From NCBI GenBank assembly GCA_022813625.1, contig JAKLMB010000050.1, forward strand, positions 124,001 through 188,000: a DNA stretch of 64,000 nt, in the 5' to 3' direction. The notes under the pieces were generated by a model, which saw only the letters and a list, made by a program, of their open reading frames with translations, did not search any database and was not told the origin of the DNA. Made by a program: the position numbers and the translations under genes. Positions 43,913-55,187 of the stretch are shown here, piece after piece. Positions within the stretch are counted from its first letter, which is position 1. Every line of letters starts with the position of its first letter. Source of the DNA: Aaosphaeria pasadenensis. Its lineage: Eukaryota > Ascomycota > Dothideomycetes > Pleosporales.

Positions 43913-45447
43913 TGTAGTGATTGTGACGGAACTCCTAGATTGGAAAACGTGTTGAGCTGATCGACGCGCTATTTGTCGAAATGTTTATCCCTTTAGAAAG
44001 AGTATTAGGTTGTGCAAGGCAAAGATGCACTGTTGAACCAGTGTAGTAAGAGACGTAGTCGACAACTAGGGACGGTCTAGTATAAGCTAGAGGAAGAGAG
44101 TTGCGACTCTGCGGAATGGAAAATATTGACATGCAAGGGATTTAAATAGTTTGCTGACAGTAGCACATGTGAGAATTAGGATTACCCCTTCGAGTGCGTT
44201 TAATAGATTGCTATTTGCCAGGTTAGTAGTAGTAAATCGCGTTCGTGAGTTATATGCCCTTCCATCTCTGAGTGCTCATGTGAATATAGGTTTTTTCCAG
44301 TTCCGGCGTTGAAAGAGAGGTTGTGATGGTGCCCTATTGGTCCCTCTTTGTCGATGCAGAGCGTCGACTAAGACTATGGGCTTTGCAAACTTTCGATGAA
44401 TATAGAGCTTCAGAGCATCCTCTTACGTTACTTTGAATATTTGTTACATGAGAATGAAGATATCAATATTGATAGTTATTTTGCAGTGTCACAGGATGAC
44501 GACGCTAGAAAAGAACAATCATACAATGCCGTACTAGGTCATGCAAAGAAGGAGCCTGAATCCAGCAGCAGATTTGCTCAGACCTGGCGCATCTACACTG
44601 TATCTTCCTGCGTGGAACTTTAGTGGCTTGGGGCCTAGATTGAACCAAGAGCGACAAGGCCGGCGGCGGTGAGGTTAGTCATTGTTGAACCAAACCAGGC
44701 TGGGTGCGGACCTACCAGAGACGAAAGCGGCTACAGTATATCTGTCTGCAGAAGAAGGCCTGCAAACAGGATTTCCAGCAATAACAATGTAAAGGCGACA
44801 AGAGACTAGGTGAGAGTTCTGTAGAGATCAACTTGCTCAGCCAAACTTTGCATATTACTTTCAGAGCAGAGGTTTAGCTGTAAATTACTTTGCTTGGAGC
44901 AACCTACCCTTTCTTCTAGATTAGAATGAGATTGCACAGATATACTATAGAAGCTAAACTAAACGCAACGTAGCGTGTATCTCAATAGGTATTATAAACA
45001 CTGCAAGTAGCTTCTTTGCACGTCCCTACACCTTGTTAAGCTGAGGTAGACAATTCCTGTACAACTTCCCACATGAAATGCGACAGACTCTAACATTGAC
45101 TGGAAGGAGGAACTGGGATAATATCAAGTAGGACCTTGCCATCTGCTTCCATTTGATATGTAAAGAAAGTGATTTCATCATCGAGCCTAAAACGCAACAA
45201 TCGCGTCAAATCGTTCTGTAGTCAAGCCCTTCACATCTCGATCCTCTATATTAATCCCCTTTCTTAAGCAAATGGCAACTCTAAAAGCAATAGAAACCTT
45301 TTGTTCTTTTTCCTGTTACCTCAAACATTTGGCCCTAGAGAAAAGTAGTACGGGCAATCTCGTTCTTGTGCGTATTTGGATTGCTTAATAGCTTACTTTC
45401 TTTAAATTGAACTTAATTATTGAACTATCTAGTTAAAAGCCCAGCTA
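43913..45447. other. Intergenic, 1.5 kb
   Basis: It lies between the small unknown protein and the NRPS-like 3' end. A 75-codon frame at 44396-44623 has no supporting evidence. AT-rich; nothing else was recognised. Confidence 0.45.
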
Positions 45448-48372
45448 TCACAAGCCCCGAGCTGCAAGTGCCTTCTTCAGAGTCTGCTGGAATTTGAATA
45501 CATGATCTGGGCCAATCATAGTGTAATGCTGGCCATCAACCTCCCAGAACTTCAAATCGTTGCGAATGAAATGTACCCAATAATTCAGGTGATCTTTACG
45601 ATACTCGACACGGTTTCTTGCAACATCCTTTAGCGGCTGACAATAGAAAATGTCCATGTGCGAAACGTCTTCTGACGGATCATACTCCCAGCCGATCTTT
45701 TGAAGAGACCACGAGACATCGGTCCAATTGTGGAGACCCTCTTGTGTAAGAGCCAGTTCGGTGCAACGCACTGGGTCGCTTTCAGCAAGAAGTTTGGATA
45801 CCTGTTCGCTATGTGGTAATGGGCGGAGTTCGTGCAATAGCTCCTCGGACCGCTCCTCAGTAATGATGGAGCAGAAGTGTGCAATGTGGACCATTCCTGC
45901 TGTCCAGTCCAACTTCCTCATACGCGTCTTGATATGTGGCGGTAGGTTAAAGGAGCCTAAGAATTGCACCTGGTCGCCGTTGGCTTCAAGGACTTTTGCA
46001 ATCTCGAACGCGAGCATGCTTCCGTACGAATAACCTGCAAGTGCGTAAGGCCCGCTGGGCTGTTTGGCTTTCAGGGCTTTATAGTAGGTCGTGATGACCT
46101 CTTCTCTACTCGTGAAAACATCTTCGCCCTCGTTTAGACCACGAGCGCGGAAGGCGTACATGGGTCGGTCGGGAAAGTACTGTGTTAATCCTAAGAATAC
46201 GAGCATTTCACCGATGCCTGGATGGACAAGGAAAAGTGGTGTTTTACTGCCTTTTGCTTGCAGTGTGACGATTGGATTGTATTCGACTTTATCAGTGCTT
46301 TGCGCCTCACTGAGACGTGCGATAGCCGCTGCGAGAGTTCGGATGGTAGGGTTGGACATGATGGTGAAGATTGGGATATCTTTGATTCCGAAGGCTGTTT
46401 CTGCTACTCTCTTCATGCGAATTAGATCGACGGATGTAACCCCAGTGTCGAGAATCTGGGTGTCAATATCCATCTCGGGGACCCCGAACTTGTGCTCGGC
46501 AAAGACGTGAACTAGCTTCTTCTCCCCATCAGTTTCAGGGTGACTGGTGTGTTCTTTCCGGTATAGCTGGAGCATATGATTGTTGGTTTCGATTTCGTCA
46601 TTGTAATCTCCATTCAAAAGGGACGTTCGAGCCTTTGCGCGAGACAATTTGCCAAGAGTGGAGCGCTCAAGCCGGCCAGGAGATAGAGGAAGAACGTGGG
46701 GTCTCGCGCCCGCGAACAGGACGACAATACGCACGATTGAATCTAAAGCGTCTTTCCACGACTGTCCATCGTGCGCATCGTATTCGCGTTGGTACACAAT
46801 CTGTATGTGCTCGGTGCTGCTTCCATTGGGACGGCAAGCGAAACAGATAACGGAAGATCGACCCACGCCTGGAATGTTTGCTTGCTCAATAGCTGCCTCT
46901 AGTTCATGCGGAAGATATTTCACGCCGTTCACGATTATCAAGTCCTTTGATCGACCGACGAGTCGTAGCACGCGAGATTCGTCGATTGTAGCGTTATCGC
47001 CGGTCTTGAACCAGCCATCAGGGGTAAATGCTGTCCGAGTGGCTCCCGGATTGTTGAAGTAGCGTTTGAACACGATAGGTCCTCGAACCTCAAGTCCGCC
47101 ATAATCTTTGCTAACGCGCATCTCGATCCCAGGAACACACGTACCAAGAGCAGTGAATTCAGTTCCACTGTTTGCATCTATCTCCGGACATCTTCGGCTG
47201 TATATCGAGCCAGCGCAGGTTTCTGTCATGCCGAATCCTGGAGTAATTGTTGTAGCAGTGGGAGCACCAAGTCTTTGTAGATGTTGCGAGATTTTTGCGC
47301 ATAGATCGACAGCGTTTGGTTCTCCGCCAGATATGAGATATAGTAAATTCTGGAGATTGATATTGTCCAGTTCGGAAGCAGACGCCTCGCTCAAAATGGC
47401 TTGGAGTTTTGCTAACATGAAGTTGGGCGCAAAGGTCCTAACGACGCGATGCATGGACAGAAGTCGGAGGAAGAGGATGGGGTCGGCTATGATCTCGGTA
47501 GCAGGCACATGGACTTGATCGCATCCTGCAAGCATGGCAGAAAGATGGAGCTCTACTAGACTCCCTACATGATCTAGGCCAATCCAGTTAAGAACAGTGG
47601 CGTTGCGCGGCATTGGCATGTGTGATAATTTGCCACTGACGGATGTGAGGATCTGTTGGTGTGTTAAACACACTGCTTTTGATGCGCCTGTACTACCTGA
47701 CGTGAGCATGAGAACAGCAACGTCCTGGAGAGACGTAGAATCATCTGTGCATCTGGCCTCTTCCGCTTGCGCTTTGTCTAGATTCGCCTGCAATACACCG
47801 TTTCCCACTACAGAGTCATCCTGTTGGTAGGATGGTTGTCTGGAATGAGAAAGAATATGTTCTCGGTTACTTGGTATAGTGCCCTTCTGAGCATGGTGAA
47901 CAGCTTCAGGTCCAGAAGTATCATCGCTGGTCTCCAAGGCCTCGAGAGTTTCCGTCAAGACGAACCGGAGAACTGCGTTTTCGCTAAAATCGCTTTCGAA
48001 CAAATTGCTATTCGTGATGACAACCGGATCCATCAACATCTCAAAGAGATGCTTCAAGTGGGAAATGCGTCCCTCAGGGTTGTTGACCAGAGGGGTTGAC
48101 ATAGCTGGTACGCATCCCGCGAATAGGCTTGCCCAAAACCATACAATATTCTCATAATGACTGCGGAAATGTATCAGAAGTATCCCACCAGGATTAACGG
48201 CGCTGTGTCTTCGAAGAGCCTTTGCTTTACGTAAAGCCAGGGAGCGAATTTGACGATATGAGAGGCGTTGGGGAGACACATTCTCCGAGTCGTAAAAGAT
48301 GACACCAGTGTTTAGATTTGCACATCGATCTAGGAGAGTTTCAAGACGGGGCTCAATGGAAGGAATAGTCAT
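45448..48372 (-). CDS. NRPS-like synthetase A-T-TE (aryl-pyruvate dimerising, quinone/furanone type)
   Basis: An intronless 974-aa protein. The adenylation domain (about 1-580) has LMLTSGSTGASK (222-232), GFGMTETCAG, GWFKTGD and GRSKDLIIVNG. The carrier domain has DTGVTSVDL with phosphopantetheine Ser647. The thioesterase (about 700-974) has the elbow GYSYGS with Ser782 and a late GQHYTM histidine. There is no condensation domain. The WIGLDHVGSLVELH segment and the TE string GSFNLPPHIKTRMRKLDW are characteristic of synthetases such as those for atromentin, terrequinone precursors and microperfuranone, which activate aryl 2-oxo acids and let the TE dimerise them. The exact aryl acid and ring type cannot be read from sequence. 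Confidence 0.92.
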   Translation of the reverse strand: MTIPSIEPRLETLLDRCANLNTGVIFYDSENVSPQRLSYRQIRSLALRKAKALRRHSAVNPGGILLIHFRSHYENIVWFWASLFAGCVPAMSTPLVNNPEGRISHLKHLFEMLMDPVVITNSNLFESDFSENAVLRFVLTETLEALETSDDTSGPEAVHHAQKGTIPSNREHILSHSRQPSYQQDDSVVGNGVLQANLDKAQAEEARCTDDSTSLQDVAVLMLTSGSTGASKAVCLTHQQILTSVSGKLSHMPMPRNATVLNWIGLDHVGSLVELHLSAMLAGCDQVHVPATEIIADPILFLRLLSMHRVVRTFAPNFMLAKLQAILSEASASELDNINLQNLLYLISGGEPNAVDLCAKISQHLQRLGAPTATTITPGFGMTETCAGSIYSRRCPEIDANSGTEFTALGTCVPGIEMRVSKDYGGLEVRGPIVFKRYFNNPGATRTAFTPDGWFKTGDNATIDESRVLRLVGRSKDLIIVNGVKYLPHELEAAIEQANIPGVGRSSVICFACRPNGSSTEHIQIVYQREYDAHDGQSWKDALDSIVRIVVLFAGARPHVLPLSPGRLERSTLGKLSRAKARTSLLNGDYNDEIETNNHMLQLYRKEHTSHPETDGEKKLVHVFAEHKFGVPEMDIDTQILDTGVTSVDLIRMKRVAETAFGIKDIPIFTIMSNPTIRTLAAAIARLSEAQSTDKVEYNPIVTLQAKGSKTPLFLVHPGIGEMLVFLGLTQYFPDRPMYAFRARGLNEGEDVFTSREEVITTYYKALKAKQPSGPYALAGYSYGSMLAFEIAKVLEANGDQVQFLGSFNLPPHIKTRMRKLDWTAGMVHIAHFCSIITEERSEELLHELRPLPHSEQVSKLLAESDPVRCTELALTQEGLHNWTDVSWSLQKIGWEYDPSEDVSHMDIFYCQPLKDVARNRVEYRKDHLNYWVHFIRNDLKFWEVDGQHYTMIGPDHVFKFQQTLKKALAARGL

Positions 48373-49790
48373 TGCTGAAGAATATGGATCAGAAGTGAAT
48401 GGGCTGTAACTAACACATTAGGGTTATCGGGAATTTTAACTGTTTGGTGGCAGTCGTGGGTTAAAGTTGTTGATAGATCAAATTCTCTAAAAGTGATATG
48501 ATAATCCAGAAGGGTGAATCCTTCCAGAGTATGGAAGTGACGCAGTGCTACACGACTGCAACAACAAAGGACTAAAATCATGCCTTCCCGAATAAGGCAC
48601 AAGACCTCTCAATAAGTCTCCACTCATTTGCTAAGTTGCCGGATTGTCCTTGCCTTACCACGAAAGACCAGTTCACTGGTACGATCTACCGTTCTCTGCG
48701 AGACTCTCCATCAATGTCTACGAAATCATTGGAACGTCGGTATCCGTAAGGCGCGATAAATGGCTGGGCAACAACTTCGTCAACCGTTTATCTGGGGCTC
48801 TTGCCAAATCAAGTGTATGACGGTCTAGCGCAGACAGCGAGGGTGGGCCTAACTAGGTCTACAGTCTACAGGGTATGCTGTATCGGGATCACATTTCGTA
48901 TCGCAGGACAAGAGGTTAGGTAGACTGGAATACGAGGCGCAGGTGTCGCAAGTTGCAACGTGCGTCCCCAAACGGTCAAACGTCTCGTATGTACACAGTA
49001 AACGCCTGGTTGGTGTCGTCAGGTGAATCCCACGGTTAACCCTACGAGGTAAGAAATCTGTCAGCCACCTGTATCCAATGGCTAGCTATCATCGCAGCTA
49101 TCGGCAATAGAGACACGATGCACCCTGTTTGAAAAACAGATTTTACATAAGGTATTGTCAATAGGATCCTACGTATCCAGTAATAAGACATGAGGCAGGT
49201 GGAAGTCTTCCAACGGTGTCTTTATACCTGCGAGTGTTCTAGACCGACTTCCGCTCTTGTGTATATGGTTCTTGAATGATTCTGGTGTACAGAAAGAGCC
49301 TGAATAGCAACTATAAGATAGCTCAACAGAGGAAAGAAACTACGAGAGAAGGTATGTAAAAATTGCGGAGAGTTCACCAGTTGTAACTTCCTTATCGAGA
49401 ATAGTTAATCATACAAGGGCATCACAAACAAGGTGCATAAGCTGTCGATCGCTTCCGCCGAGGCTGATCAGCGCCTAACCAATCCACTCCGGAGACTAAG
49501 GGGAGATGACACTGAGCAGACACGCACAAAAAAGGCTTAACTTATCGATATTTACTTCCCTTCGTAAAGGTACGTTGAGCTGTGCAATGCCTAAGGGTAC
49601 GTGAACCCTGGAAGTCCTCAGGTACGATGAACCCCGAGCGTTGGCATAACGGGTATGATGAAACCCGCGCGTGGCGAGGTATAAACGAGAACAAGATTAT
49701 GCGAAATAAGCAGACGCTCAGTATGTATACAATACGGGTTTCTCGGTGCAGATTCATGTTCAGGAGAACATACCTACCAATTCGACCACG
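48373..49790. promoter_or_regulatory. Divergent control region between NRPS-like and membrane-protein genes
   Basis: 1.4 kb without a supported gene. It contains a triplicated element close to the membrane-protein start (see the repeat at 49595-49666). Shared control of both genes is plausible. Confidence 0.4.
49595..49666. repeat. Three spaced GGTA-N-ACCC inverted-repeat elements
   Basis: gggtacgtgaaccc (49595-49608), ggtacgatgaacccc (49621-49635) and gggtatgatgaaaccc (49651-49666) share an imperfect dyad GGGTa...aACCC and are spaced 26-30 bp apart. They end about 125 bp before the start at 49791. They could be a multimeric regulator site; this is inference. Confidence 0.55.
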
Positions 49791-50987
49791 ATGGACGCGC
49801 AGGCAGCAAAAGCAGCAATCGTACAGAAGGAAGCCTTGGATGTTTTCATCGTACAGGCAACGGCAGCATCGTGGCCATTCTTCATCCTAGCAACTCTGGT
49901 CTTTTGCATGCGAACGGTGTCGCGCATCAGATTCACCGAGGCCAAACTAGGCATCGAGGACATCATCATTTCTCTATCATATGTAAGCCTTGCAAACCAA
50001 CTTGAATCCCTCTTTCGTACTGAGACGGTGTATAGTTTTGTGATGTCGTCCGAATGGTCACCTTCCAGCTGGCTCTGACATACACCAAAAAAGTCACGAT
50101 TCCAACCATTGCCGAAACGTCGCCTGATGCAACCTTTTGGGGGCTCTTTACTTGTTCTTGGGCTTTCATCAGCTGCACGCTGCCTAAAGTTGGCGTTGCA
50201 ATTCTCCTCATAAGAATTTTCAACCCCCCCAAATCCGCGCGTACCGCAATCTTGGTATCCGTTAACATATTCTTCCTGTACTGCTTTGTCGGCTTCTTCA
50301 TCTGTTTCGTGCAGTGTACGCCCATGGCTGGTCAATGGAATCCTTTCAAGTACCCTGAAACCAAGTGCTGGCCGCGCAACGTTCAGATGATCTACGCCTT
50401 GGTTGGAAGCTCGTCCTCTGCACTCCTGGACTTTCTATTTGCACTGTATCCAGGTTACATGATCTGGGGATTGAAGATGCCTTTATGGAAGAAGATAAGC
50501 ACCATCTGCTTCATGAGCTTGGGATTCCTGTAAGTCATAACGTTTGGTCTAGCGTCATTCTTTTGCTTAAGAAAGATTCAGCGCTTTTGCCTTTGCGACC
50601 GTGAAAGTCGTCAACAACGGCAGCCTCCTTGGGAACCCGACTATTGTTGAACTGTTCACAAAGGTGATTCACATTGGTCTTTGGAACAGTCTCGAGAACG
50701 ACTTCATCATCATTGCAGCATGCCTGCCATCGACTCGCCCTTTATTCAGGCGCTGCAACGCAATAGCAAAGACACACCTCACGGCATCTAGGCCAACACG
50801 CATGAACTCAGACTCCGAATCCCACAACTCATTTGCACTCAAGAAACCTGAACCGCTGGAGATAACGGACCCAAGATGGCACGGGGGCAAGCTGGAGCCG
50901 ACGCATACTATGAACTCGATTTATGTTCGACATGATGTTGTAGTTGAGAGGCCGGACCCTTGGGGCACGACTAGGCAATCAGTGTAA
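49791..50987 (+). CDS. SAT4/rhodopsin-domain fungal integral membrane protein
   Basis: Three exons (49791-49982, 50036-50529, 50582-50987) give 363 aa. Several hydrophobic helices are visible: WPFFILATLVFCMR, the segment after LGIEDIIISLSY, LFTCSWAFISCTLPKVGVAILL, ILVSVNIFFLYCFVGFFICF and IYALVGSSSSALLDFLFALYPG. CTPMAGQWNP and the KCWPRNVQ cysteine region are hallmarks of the fungal rhodopsin-domain (SAT4-like) family, and LENDFIIIAACLPSTRPLFRR is its usual final block. A polar Ser/Pro tail is cytosolic. Members are common beside secondary-metabolite and pathogenesis genes, but their biochemical role is unknown; no retinal-binding lysine is implied. Confidence 0.87.
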
Positions 50988-51738
50988 TCTATATGGGTTA
51001 ATTGAGGCAAGAATGACAATGCGGCATTCGAGTCAATGATCAAGCGCTTTACATTTGGAATGGTCAAAATCAGGAAATTAAACATTTGACGCTGTATGAG
51101 GTTCTTACGAAGATGTCCAATTGAACTAGATTTTTTTCTACTACAATATGAGGATGCGATGCTTAATTCTAATGTTCCGGTTGACTACGAAGTATCATAA
51201 GAGCTACAGCGACGCGAAGAGTCCTAAACTTGATGTAAGCACGGATAGACCGCTCTCCCCGTAGATCCACCCGTGCCGCTCGGGTACATACCGTAGTCTA
51301 ACAGTAGTGCATGTAATGACGCTACCTAATTTGAAGCCTCGGGTATTAACACGCCAATGACCTTCCTAATCCTTCCTTGTTCAATCCCCGAAGACGACTG
51401 TGCCGCCGACGCCACCGATTTTCTGACACTCTCGCCACGAAGACTTCAGTACGCCTTGCGTCATATACGGTCCATCTGTCTCGGACCTTCTCAATTATCT
51501 TGTTGAGTATGTACCGTGATCCATCACACCAAAGGGTTTCAAAAAAGCCAAGAAGGGCGCTTGGTAGGCATTGAGCTAGTATTTGGCGCTGAGCAGGCTA
51601 GGGTTTACTCTGCAAGCATGTTGGGTGCATAACTCTTTATCGTTGCATACATAAAGGTAAATAAACTGCCACGCCTAATTGTATAGTCTGCCCTGGGGGA
51701 TTCAACCACTTTCCCATTATTCTACAGTTTCTTTTGCC
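50988..51738. other. Intergenic, upstream region of the flavin monooxygenase
   Basis: No gene, repeat or RNA was recognised. A 65-codon frame at 51377 has no support. Confidence 0.4.
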
Positions 51739-53649
51739 ATGTCCGGTATTCTGGATAACGGTCTTCCCTATGTGGACGCGCTCCAAGTCGAGCAGCGCTA
51801 CGGAACAGAAAGGGCCAAACGACTTCGCCCTGAAGGAGATAACCAGTTCATCGACATATCGCATTCCCCACAGCATCAATCATTTTTAGACGATCCTTGG
51901 GTCGACCCGGGAAATGTTCAAGACGCAAAAACACTGTTTCCAAACAGCCGATGCCAGATGCTCGTACTTGGAACGGGTCTGGGTGGTCTCGTGTACGCGG
52001 TACGCATGATTCAGGCTGGTATCAAGCCAGAAGATATCCGAATGGTCGATGTTGCAGGAGGAGTTGGTGGTACGTGGTACTGGAACCGATACCCAGGAGC
52101 GCACTGTGATATCGAGAGCTACTCCTACCTCCCGTTGCTGGAGGAGACGGGATATATACCAAAACACAGATACTCTCGAGGCGAGGAAATTCGCGAATAC
52201 GCCAATTTGATCGCTGAAAAGTGGGATCTCTCCAAGAGAATTGCGTTCCAAACCAAAGCCCAAAAGCTTACGTATGATGAGAATACCAAGGAGTGGATTG
52301 TCAAGCTAGAGCAGAGGCAGGCAGACAAAGAACCTCTGCAACTGGACGTGCGCGCCGAGTATGTTGTGACCGTGAACGGTCCACTCAACTGGCCGAAGCT
52401 TCCAGGAATTCCTGGCATCTTGGACTACAAAGGCGACATTTTCCACGCTTCACGCTGGAATTACACAGCTACTGGAGGTTCGCCGGACGATTGGTCGCTT
52501 ACCCAGCTTAAAGACAAGACAGTGGCCATAATAGGAACAGGATGTACTGGAGTTCAGATCACTCCGCAGCTCGCACGCTGGGCGAAGCATGTGTACGTCA
52601 TCCAACGTACACCTGCATCTGTCGATCATCAGGACCAGAAGAAGACAGATGAAAAGTGGTTTCGTAATGAAGTTGCTGCTTCACCAGGATGGCAACGAGA
52701 GCGTATGAAGAACCTCCACGAACACTTCACTACGGGGGAATCGCCCTCCGTGAACCTGATGGATGATGCGTGGACCCGCGCTCCAGGACTGGTCGGCCTT
52801 ACTGGCAACGTGAACGGTCCAAAGACTATAGAAGAGCTCCCTGCATACATGAAGAAGCTCCATGCAATCGACCTACCGCGACAAAACCGTCTTCGAAAAC
52901 GTGTAGAAGAAGAGGTTCACGACAAAGATACTGCTGCGAGACTACAAGCGTGGTACCCCTCATGGTGCAAACGTCCAGCCTTCCACGACGAATACCTCTC
53001 GGCCTTCAACCGCTCTAACGTCACACTCCTCGACACTGAAGGCAAAGGAGCCGACCAAATTACTAACGACTCCATTGTCGTAGACGGCAAATCGTACGTC
53101 GTCGACCTTATTATCTGCGCAACCGGCTTCCGCGCCCCCTTTACCGGCACCCCGGCCGAGAAAGCCAACGCCACATTTTTCGGGCGCAATGGCGTCTCCA
53201 TTACCGAGGAGTGGGCGCGCAACGGTCCGAAAACGCAACACGGTGTCCTCGACTACAATTTCCCCAACCTCTTCTTCTCCGGGCCCTGGCAGGGCGCTAA
53301 CTCCCCAAATTATCTCTTCGCCGTTGATACGTTCGCGAGGCACGCAGCGTACATACTGGCCGAGGCGCGGCGCAAAGCGCATGGCAAGAAGTTTGCTGTA
53401 GCGCCTACAGCTAGTGCAGCAGAGAAGTGGAGTATGGAAGTTGCAATGAAGTCGGCGCCCAACATGGCTATTATGGGCTGTACGCCAAGTTACTTGAATG
53501 TAGAGGGTGGATTGGATAAGATTCCTCCTGAGATGCAGCTCATTGTTGCTAGCTCTGGGCTTTGGGGCAGTGGAATTGAACATTTTATAAATCTTATTGA
53601 AGCTTGGCAGAAAGAGGGGAGCATGGACGGGATTCAAGTCGAAGTATAG
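51739..53649 (+). CDS. Baeyer-Villiger-type FAD monooxygenase
   Basis: A single-exon protein of 636 aa from the ATG at 51739 (MSGILDNGLPYVDALQVEQRYG), the usual family start; the frame is open further upstream. The FAD Rossmann motif is VLGTGLGG (76-83), followed by GGVGGTWYWNRYPGAHCDIES. The Baeyer-Villiger fingerprint FXGXXXHXXXW is present with Tyr for the first Phe: Y230-K-G-D-I-F-H236-A-S-R-W240. The NADPH-binding motif IIGTGCTGVQ is near 264-273. These enzymes insert oxygen into ketones, giving esters or lactones, often in secondary metabolism. It follows the SAT4-like gene on the same strand, so a tailoring role for the NRPS-like product is plausible but unproven. Confidence 0.9.
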   Translation: MSGILDNGLPYVDALQVEQRYGTERAKRLRPEGDNQFIDISHSPQHQSFLDDPWVDPGNVQDAKTLFPNSRCQMLVLGTGLGGLVYAVRMIQAGIKPEDIRMVDVAGGVGGTWYWNRYPGAHCDIESYSYLPLLEETGYIPKHRYSRGEEIREYANLIAEKWDLSKRIAFQTKAQKLTYDENTKEWIVKLEQRQADKEPLQLDVRAEYVVTVNGPLNWPKLPGIPGILDYKGDIFHASRWNYTATGGSPDDWSLTQLKDKTVAIIGTGCTGVQITPQLARWAKHVYVIQRTPASVDHQDQKKTDEKWFRNEVAASPGWQRERMKNLHEHFTTGESPSVNLMDDAWTRAPGLVGLTGNVNGPKTIEELPAYMKKLHAIDLPRQNRLRKRVEEEVHDKDTAARLQAWYPSWCKRPAFHDEYLSAFNRSNVTLLDTEGKGADQITNDSIVVDGKSYVVDLIICATGFRAPFTGTPAEKANATFFGRNGVSITEEWARNGPKTQHGVLDYNFPNLFFSGPWQGANSPNYLFAVDTFARHAAYILAEARRKAHGKKFAVAPTASAAEKWSMEVAMKSAPNMAIMGCTPSYLNVEGGLDKIPPEMQLIVASSGLWGSGIEHFINLIEAWQKEGSMDGIQVEV

Positions 53650-55187
53650 TGCTAAGATCGAGGTCTATTTGTTAGTTAGGCTTAATCTGAGAAAGAGCAC
53701 AAAGTAGACAAGAGTATGAAGCGAAAGATTCTGGAATAGTAGTGCATTGTTTAATTACAGCTTGGGTTAAACACAGAGTCTATAGTGTATCTGTGTCCGG
53801 CTATATGTATCTATATCTCTAATTATCCTACTAATCCTATTGATCCTACAATACTTAGGGCTGCGAGGTCTGGTAGGACATCTAGGATATCTGGGACTCA
53901 AGTGAATGCTGACGTCACGTAACTCCTTCGTTCATAGGGACGCGCTCTCCTCTGTTCCTTCAGGTTACCTAAGCCCGGTAGCTTATCCTGCAGGGTTGCC
54001 TTTGGTTACATTGTAACATATAGATCGATTAAATTGTAACTTTGTAACTGGGAACGTCTCTTCCAGGGCTTAGGCTAGTTCATTCAATAAACTCAAACAC
54101 GGAACTCTAGAAAAACCTTTATCTTCCTTGCGTCCTTTTCAATACGCATTCGACAAATGAGAATTTCTGCAGCTGCAACGGCATCCTGGACTATCTTGCG
54201 GCCGAGCTCCTTCCTGTAAAAAACATAGTAAGAGTCGAAGGGTTAACTCTATAACAATCTGTACTTTGTAACCCAGACTTAAGTTGCCCCTTATCTAGCG
54301 TTAAAGCGCCAGGCAAGTACGAATTGGCGCTCGTCATCATTAATACCAAATTGCGTGGACGCAATACCACAGAGCCGGGCGAATTCCTAAAGCTTCATGA
54401 GCGACCCGCAGAATGGGCTAAGATCTAGGCATGCCTTTAACATCTTGTCAGCCGCTGGCTTGCTCTTAAGTTCTCCTAATTACGTGTACTTTAAGTTAAT
54501 ACTAGTACTAGAAGTATCTATAAAGCTAATGTCTAACTTACAGTTAGTAGTAAAGCCCTTAATAGCCTAATAAGGCTATATAAGTAGCTGCTGCTAAATC
54601 TTATACCTAGTTATATAACACTCTATATATTCTACGAACTATTATATAATTACTCTAAACTAGCTTAAGATATCCTATTCCCTTGTAGTTTTAGGCTAGT
54701 CCTTCTAACTGCACTTGTACTTGTATAGAGGATTGTCCCCTCCTTGTATTGTCCAAAGACGCGGGTGGCTACAGAATTAAGGTTGGGGACGCCGTCGAGA
54801 TAGGACCAATCTCGGTGAGGCTCTCCCCCTTTAGAGCTAAAGCTCCATTGACTTAGTTTGTGCAGCGAAGTTGGAACAAGTGCGCGCTCTACCGGTAACA
54901 TGACTTCTTTGCAGGCAGGATATAGCTATCAATGTTGCGCTCTAAGCAAAGCCAGGGTGGCATAGGCCTCCGCACGTAGGAGGGGCTACCATGGCTGACT
55001 CGGCATAGCGCGCGTAGATCGCGTAGAGCAAGAAGACGCACGAGGCTGAACACGCCAGATCACTCCACCATTGTCATCTGACTCGGCTTAGAAAAGTGAC
55101 AGGAGCCTTCCAAGTTCGCAGATTGCATCGAGTTCCAACAATTATGTTTACATGAATACCACATCGTTTAGATTATAGCCCTGGATC
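53650..55187. other. Intergenic with TA-rich relic, probably RIP-degraded repeat
   Basis: From about 53760 to 54720 the DNA is rich in TA steps and short TTA/CTA runs, densest at 54480-54670, without any reading frame. This is the look of a transposable element eroded by repeat-induced point mutation. No terminal repeats or protein remnants could be identified. The last 450 bp before the STAND gene are of ordinary composition. Confidence 0.5.
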
